60,981 nucleotides of DNA, from NCBI GenBank assembly GCA_949291555.1, contig CASEWE010000012.1, positions 1 to 60,981 of the forward strand. Direction: 5' to 3'. The position numbers were made by a program, and so were the translations under genes. Positions 58,330 through 60,981 of this stretch are shown in pieces. This DNA comes from an uncultured Bacteroidales bacterium (GTDB taxonomy: Bacteria; Bacteroidota; Bacteroidia; Bacteroidales; P3). Under the pieces are notes generated by a model. The model worked only from the letters and a program-made list of their open reading frames with translations, did not search any database and was not told where the DNA came from. Position 1 is the stretch's first letter, and every line of letters begins with the position of its first letter.

Positions 58330-60981
58330 TTATCCGTTGTATTTCTTAAAATTCTCTGCCTGCTCCAATATCTCCTTAAACACCTTGTCATTCGTTACCG
58401 GAGGATAGCCATATTCGGCCAAAACCAAAATCAAATCCATTTTCAGTTCTGCCTTGATGTCATCACGGGTGGACCAGTCTGTGTACTTGGACTTATCCGC
58501 CACTATCTTCTTGATTTCTGCTGCAAGTTTCAAGAGCTTGTCTTCAGGATATTCAAATCCAAACTGTTTGGCTATGGCTTTAAGAATATCGTAAAAGGCT
58601 TTTTCTTCATAACTGATACCTAAATCAAGAAATGATTTCTTTTCTTTGTTCAACTCCTTCAACAAGTCTGCCATTTGGTTGGCTACTTCCGTCAACACTT
58701 CATCCGCAAAAATGGCACTGTCCCGGCGGTCATTGTATTTGTCCACCAACGCATTCAATCGTTTGGAGAAGTCTACACCTTTCACCTTGTTCACCTTCTT
58801 AAATTCCGTGATAACGGTTTTCAGCAGACGTTCCATCAGTTTCACCTTGGTATTGGGTAGCTTCAATTTGCCAAGGCGTTCCATATATTCCTCGCTCAGT
58901 ACATCCAAATTTTCCTTGTCGTTGCCTATTTGGATGATTTCCTCTACACCTTCCGACTGTATCGCTTCTTCTATCATTTCGCTGACACGGCGGTTCATCT
59001 GCGAGGCATCCGGTGTGTCACCAATGGTCAACTTATAGATAATGGAACGTACACCCGTAAAATAATGGATTTCCTCGCGTTCCGCGTCGCTGATTTCTTC
59101 ATGGTTGCTACACAGATTAAAAGCCGATTTCAGTTTCTTGGTGTGTCCCATAAACAAGTTCTCTTGTTCTTTGGTGCGTTGCATGAATTCGGCTCCTCTG
59201 TTCAAGCAATCCAATTGTTCCAAGGGTGTCCCGGTTGTAAACACAGAGTAATCGAATCCACCGAACATCCTGCGGATAATGTCTAATTCATCTTTCACCA
59301 TCGTAAGCGATTGCTCAATGCTTTCCACCGAATCCTGATTGGCATCTCCTTGCGCATACCGCTTCAAAGCCACGTTCATGTTGCTTTTGATGCCGATATA
59401 ATCCACCACCAACCCTTTCTCCTTCCCTGGATAGACACGATTTACACGCGAGATGGTTTGCACCAAGGTGTGTTGTTGCAAAGGTTTGTCGATATACATC
59501 GTATCCAGACAATCCACATCAAAACCTGTTGTCCACATATCCACCACAATGGCAATCTTGAAGTTTGACTTAGGCTTCTTGAATTCCTCGGCAAAGGCGC
59601 GGCGGTCTTCATCCGTTCCCAGCAAGTTGTAAAGTTCGGGGGCATCGTCCTTGCTTCGGGTCATTATCAGTTTTATTTTCTTGATAGGGAGTTCCTGATT
59701 GCCATACGGCACACGCGGTTCTGCTGCCATCATATAATGACCCTCATGTACTTCTTCGCCGGGTATCTTTGCCCACTCGGGACGCAAGACGATAATCTTT
59801 TTATAAAGGTCGAAAGCGATGGTACGGTTGGAACAAACGAACATGGCCTTACCCTCTACCGTGCTTCCTTCTTCCACCCGTTTCTCATAGTGGGCAATGA
59901 AGTCTTCAGCCACCGCTTGCAGGCGGTCGGAATCACCCAAGATGCGTTCCATCTTGGTAACGGCTTTCTTGCTTTCTTCTATCTGGTATTCATTCGCCCC
60001 TTCTTCGGCGCACTGCTTGTAATACTGTTCTATCTCCTGCAATTTCTTGTTGTCGAGCAGTACCTTGGCGGCCCGCCCTTCATACACGATGCGCCGCGTA
60101 ATCTCATCGGTTACTGATTCGGTCATTGTATAGGCATCCACTACTTCACCAAACACATCTATCGTGGCATCAATCGGCGTGCCCGTAAACCCTACATACG
60201 TGGCATTGGGCAACGAATCGTGCAGATACTTGGCAAAGCCGTAGTTGCGCCTTACGCCTTTATCTGTCTGCCTGACTTGTAATGATAAGTTGGTCTGTGA
60301 ACGGTGTGCCTCGTCCGATATGCAGATGATGTTGGCTCGTTCCGACAAAAGCCGTGTATCTTCCGTAAACTTATGGATGGTGGTCAGGAACACGCCACCG
60401 CTGGTTCGTCCTGCCAGATGCTCGCGCAATTTGTCGCATTCATCGCCGATGAACTTCTTGGCTGTGCCGAATAGTTTGGAAAGCTGGTCGTCCAAATCGG
60501 TGCGGTCGGTTATCAACACAATCGTGGGACTGGCAAATTCCTTGCTCCGCATCAACATACGGCTGAGGAACAGCATTGTGATGCTTTTCCCACAACCTGT
60601 TGCCCCGAAATACGTACCACCTTTTCCATCGCCACCTTCTTGGAGTTTGGAATGCAAGCGAATATTATCGAACAACTTGTGTGTGGCAAAGAATTGCGGA
60701 TAGCGGCAAACCACTTTCTTTTCGTTCTTCGATGAATCGGGGAAGAACACGAAATCCTTTATCACGCTCAGCAGCCTTTCTTTCCGGAACAAACCCTGCA
60801 CCATCGTCAGCAATGAGTTGATGCCATCGGTCGCCTTGTCATCCGCCTCCACCTTTCGCCACGCATAGAAGAAATCGTAAGGCGAGAACAGCGACCCGTA
60901 TTTATTGTTTACCCCATCACTGATGACCACAAAAGCATTATATTTGAACAAGTCGGGAATGTCTCGGCGATAGCGCACGGT
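58330..60981 (-). CDS. hsdR: Type I restriction enzyme R subunit (HsdR), 3' part
   Basis: The frame runs off the right end, so only about 883 C-terminal residues are present; the N-terminal nuclease domain is outside. Visible: Walker A TYFGATGCGKSITML, motif Ia IVLITDRTDLDDQL, the DEAD-like ISDEAHRSQ, VGFTGTPI, and VVDMWTTGFDVDCLDTMYIDKPLQQHTLVQTISRVNR (motifs V-VI, quoted in part: TTGFDVDCLDTMY). The C-terminal helical region contacts HsdM. It is an ATP-driven translocase that cuts unmethylated DNA. Base composition is clearly lower in GC than the neighbours, suggesting acquisition. hsdM and hsdS would be expected beyond the window. Confidence 0.93.
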   Translation of the reverse strand, partial: TVRYRRDIPDLFKYNAFVVISDGVNNKYGSLFSPYDFFYAWRKVEADDKATDGINSLLTMVQGLFRKERLLSVIKDFVFFPDSSKNEKKVVCRYPQFFATHKLFDNIRLHSKLQEGGDGKGGTYFGATGCGKSITMLFLSRMLMRSKEFASPTIVLITDRTDLDDQLSKLFGTAKKFIGDECDKLREHLAGRTSGGVFLTTIHKFTEDTRLLSERANIICISDEAHRSQTNLSLQVRQTDKGVRRNYGFAKYLHDSLPNATYVGFTGTPIDATIDVFGEVVDAYTMTESVTDEITRRIVYEGRAAKVLLDNKKLQEIEQYYKQCAEEGANEYQIEESKKAVTKMERILGDSDRLQAVAEDFIAHYEKRVEEGSTVEGKAMFVCSNRTIAFDLYKKIIVLRPEWAKIPGEEVHEGHYMMAAEPRVPYGNQELPIKKIKLIMTRSKDDAPELYNLLGTDEDRRAFAEEFKKPKSNFKIAIVVDMWTTGFDVDCLDTMYIDKPLQQHTLVQTISRVNRVYPGKEKGLVVDYIGIKSNMNVALKRYAQGDANQDSVESIEQSLTMVKDELDIIRRMFGGFDYSVFTTGTPLEQLDCLNRGAEFMQRTKEQENLFMGHTKKLKSAFNLCSNHEEISDAEREEIHYFTGVRSIIYKLTIGDTPDASQMNRRVSEMIEEAIQSEGVEEIIQIGNDKENLDVLSEEYMERLGKLKLPNTKVKLMERLLKTVITEFKKVNKVKGVDFSKRLNALVDKYNDRRDSAIFADEVLTEVANQMADLLKELNKEKKSFLDLGISYEEKAFYDILKAIAKQFGFEYPEDKLLKLAAEIKKIVADKSKYTDWSTRDDIKAELKMDLILVLAEYGYPPVTNDKVFKEILEQAENFKKYNG

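Noticed and set aside
1..60981. CRISPR array, tRNA or rRNA genes
   Set aside because: No regular spaced repeats of 24-40 bases, no cloverleaf with a CCA-type acceptor and no rRNA signature sequences were noticed in any gap.

Overview
The window is a stretch of chromosome from a GC-rich member of the Bacteroidota, most likely Bacteroidales. The sequence supports this in several ways. Two secreted proteins end in type IX secretion (T9SS) sorting domains. The envelope run DUF6089 - uppS - bamA - two OmpH/Skp genes is typical of the phylum. Many upstream regions carry the Bacteroidota -7 promoter element TAnnTTTG, and Shine-Dalgarno sequences are rarely strong. Family-level signs include a eukaryote-type branching enzyme, an NspC-type decarboxylase, a methylmalonyl-CoA decarboxylase-type carboxytransferase and a fused NfnA-NfnB protein. 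I cannot name genus or species. No rRNA, tRNA, CRISPR array, insertion sequence or phage module was recognised.

Layout. 1-4.7 kb: lepA, a branching enzyme and an OsmC protein on the + strand. 4.9-12.1 kb: a signalling region with a hybrid histidine kinase (HisKA, HATPase, REC and HPt in one chain), a small PepSY-like secreted protein, a DUF3089 lipoprotein, a sigma-54-type response regulator and an unknown lipoprotein. 12.2-15.3 kb (- strand): apolipoprotein N-acyltransferase and a DUF362 ferredoxin-like protein. 15.6-20.8 kb (+): a DEAD-box RNA helicase, the Nfn fusion and rlmH. 21.1-26.9 kb (-): an unknown lipoprotein, a biotinyl carrier, a carboxytransferase and a C69 peptidase. 27.2-39.4 kb: a DUF3109 protein, then a very large alpha-2-macroglobulin-like protein paired with an unrecognised 164-residue protein on the - strand, facing away from a 1490-residue T9SS cargo protein across a compact back-to-back promoter. 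39.6-46.3 kb (+): nadK, DUF6089, uppS, bamA and two OmpH/Skp chaperones. 46.7-57.9 kb (+): galE overlapping a RecD/Pif1-like helicase, nspC, a B12-dependent ribonucleotide reductase, a YbaK-type deacylase and a C10 cysteine protease with a T9SS tail. 58.3 kb to the end (-): the 3' part of a type I restriction HsdR gene, visibly poorer in GC than everything before it and probably the edge of an acquired restriction-modification island.

How it fits together. Much of the window serves the envelope: lipoprotein maturation (Lnt) with three predicted lipoproteins nearby, outer-membrane protein assembly (BamA, Skp), undecaprenyl synthesis (UppS), a periplasmic macroglobulin, and secreted proteases or adhesin-like proteins. 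The rest is housekeeping (translation, RNA, cofactors) and anaerobic energy or redox metabolism (Nfn, the biotin-dependent carboxytransferase, DUF362). I see no complete novel defence or biosynthetic system. The best candidates for something undescribed are the macroglobulin plus 164-residue protein pair, the unknown lipoprotein at 21.1-22.4 kb, the kinase/sigma-54 regulator region, and several short intergenic repeats and structured leaders. Long open frames antisense to real genes are common here because of the high GC content and were discarded.
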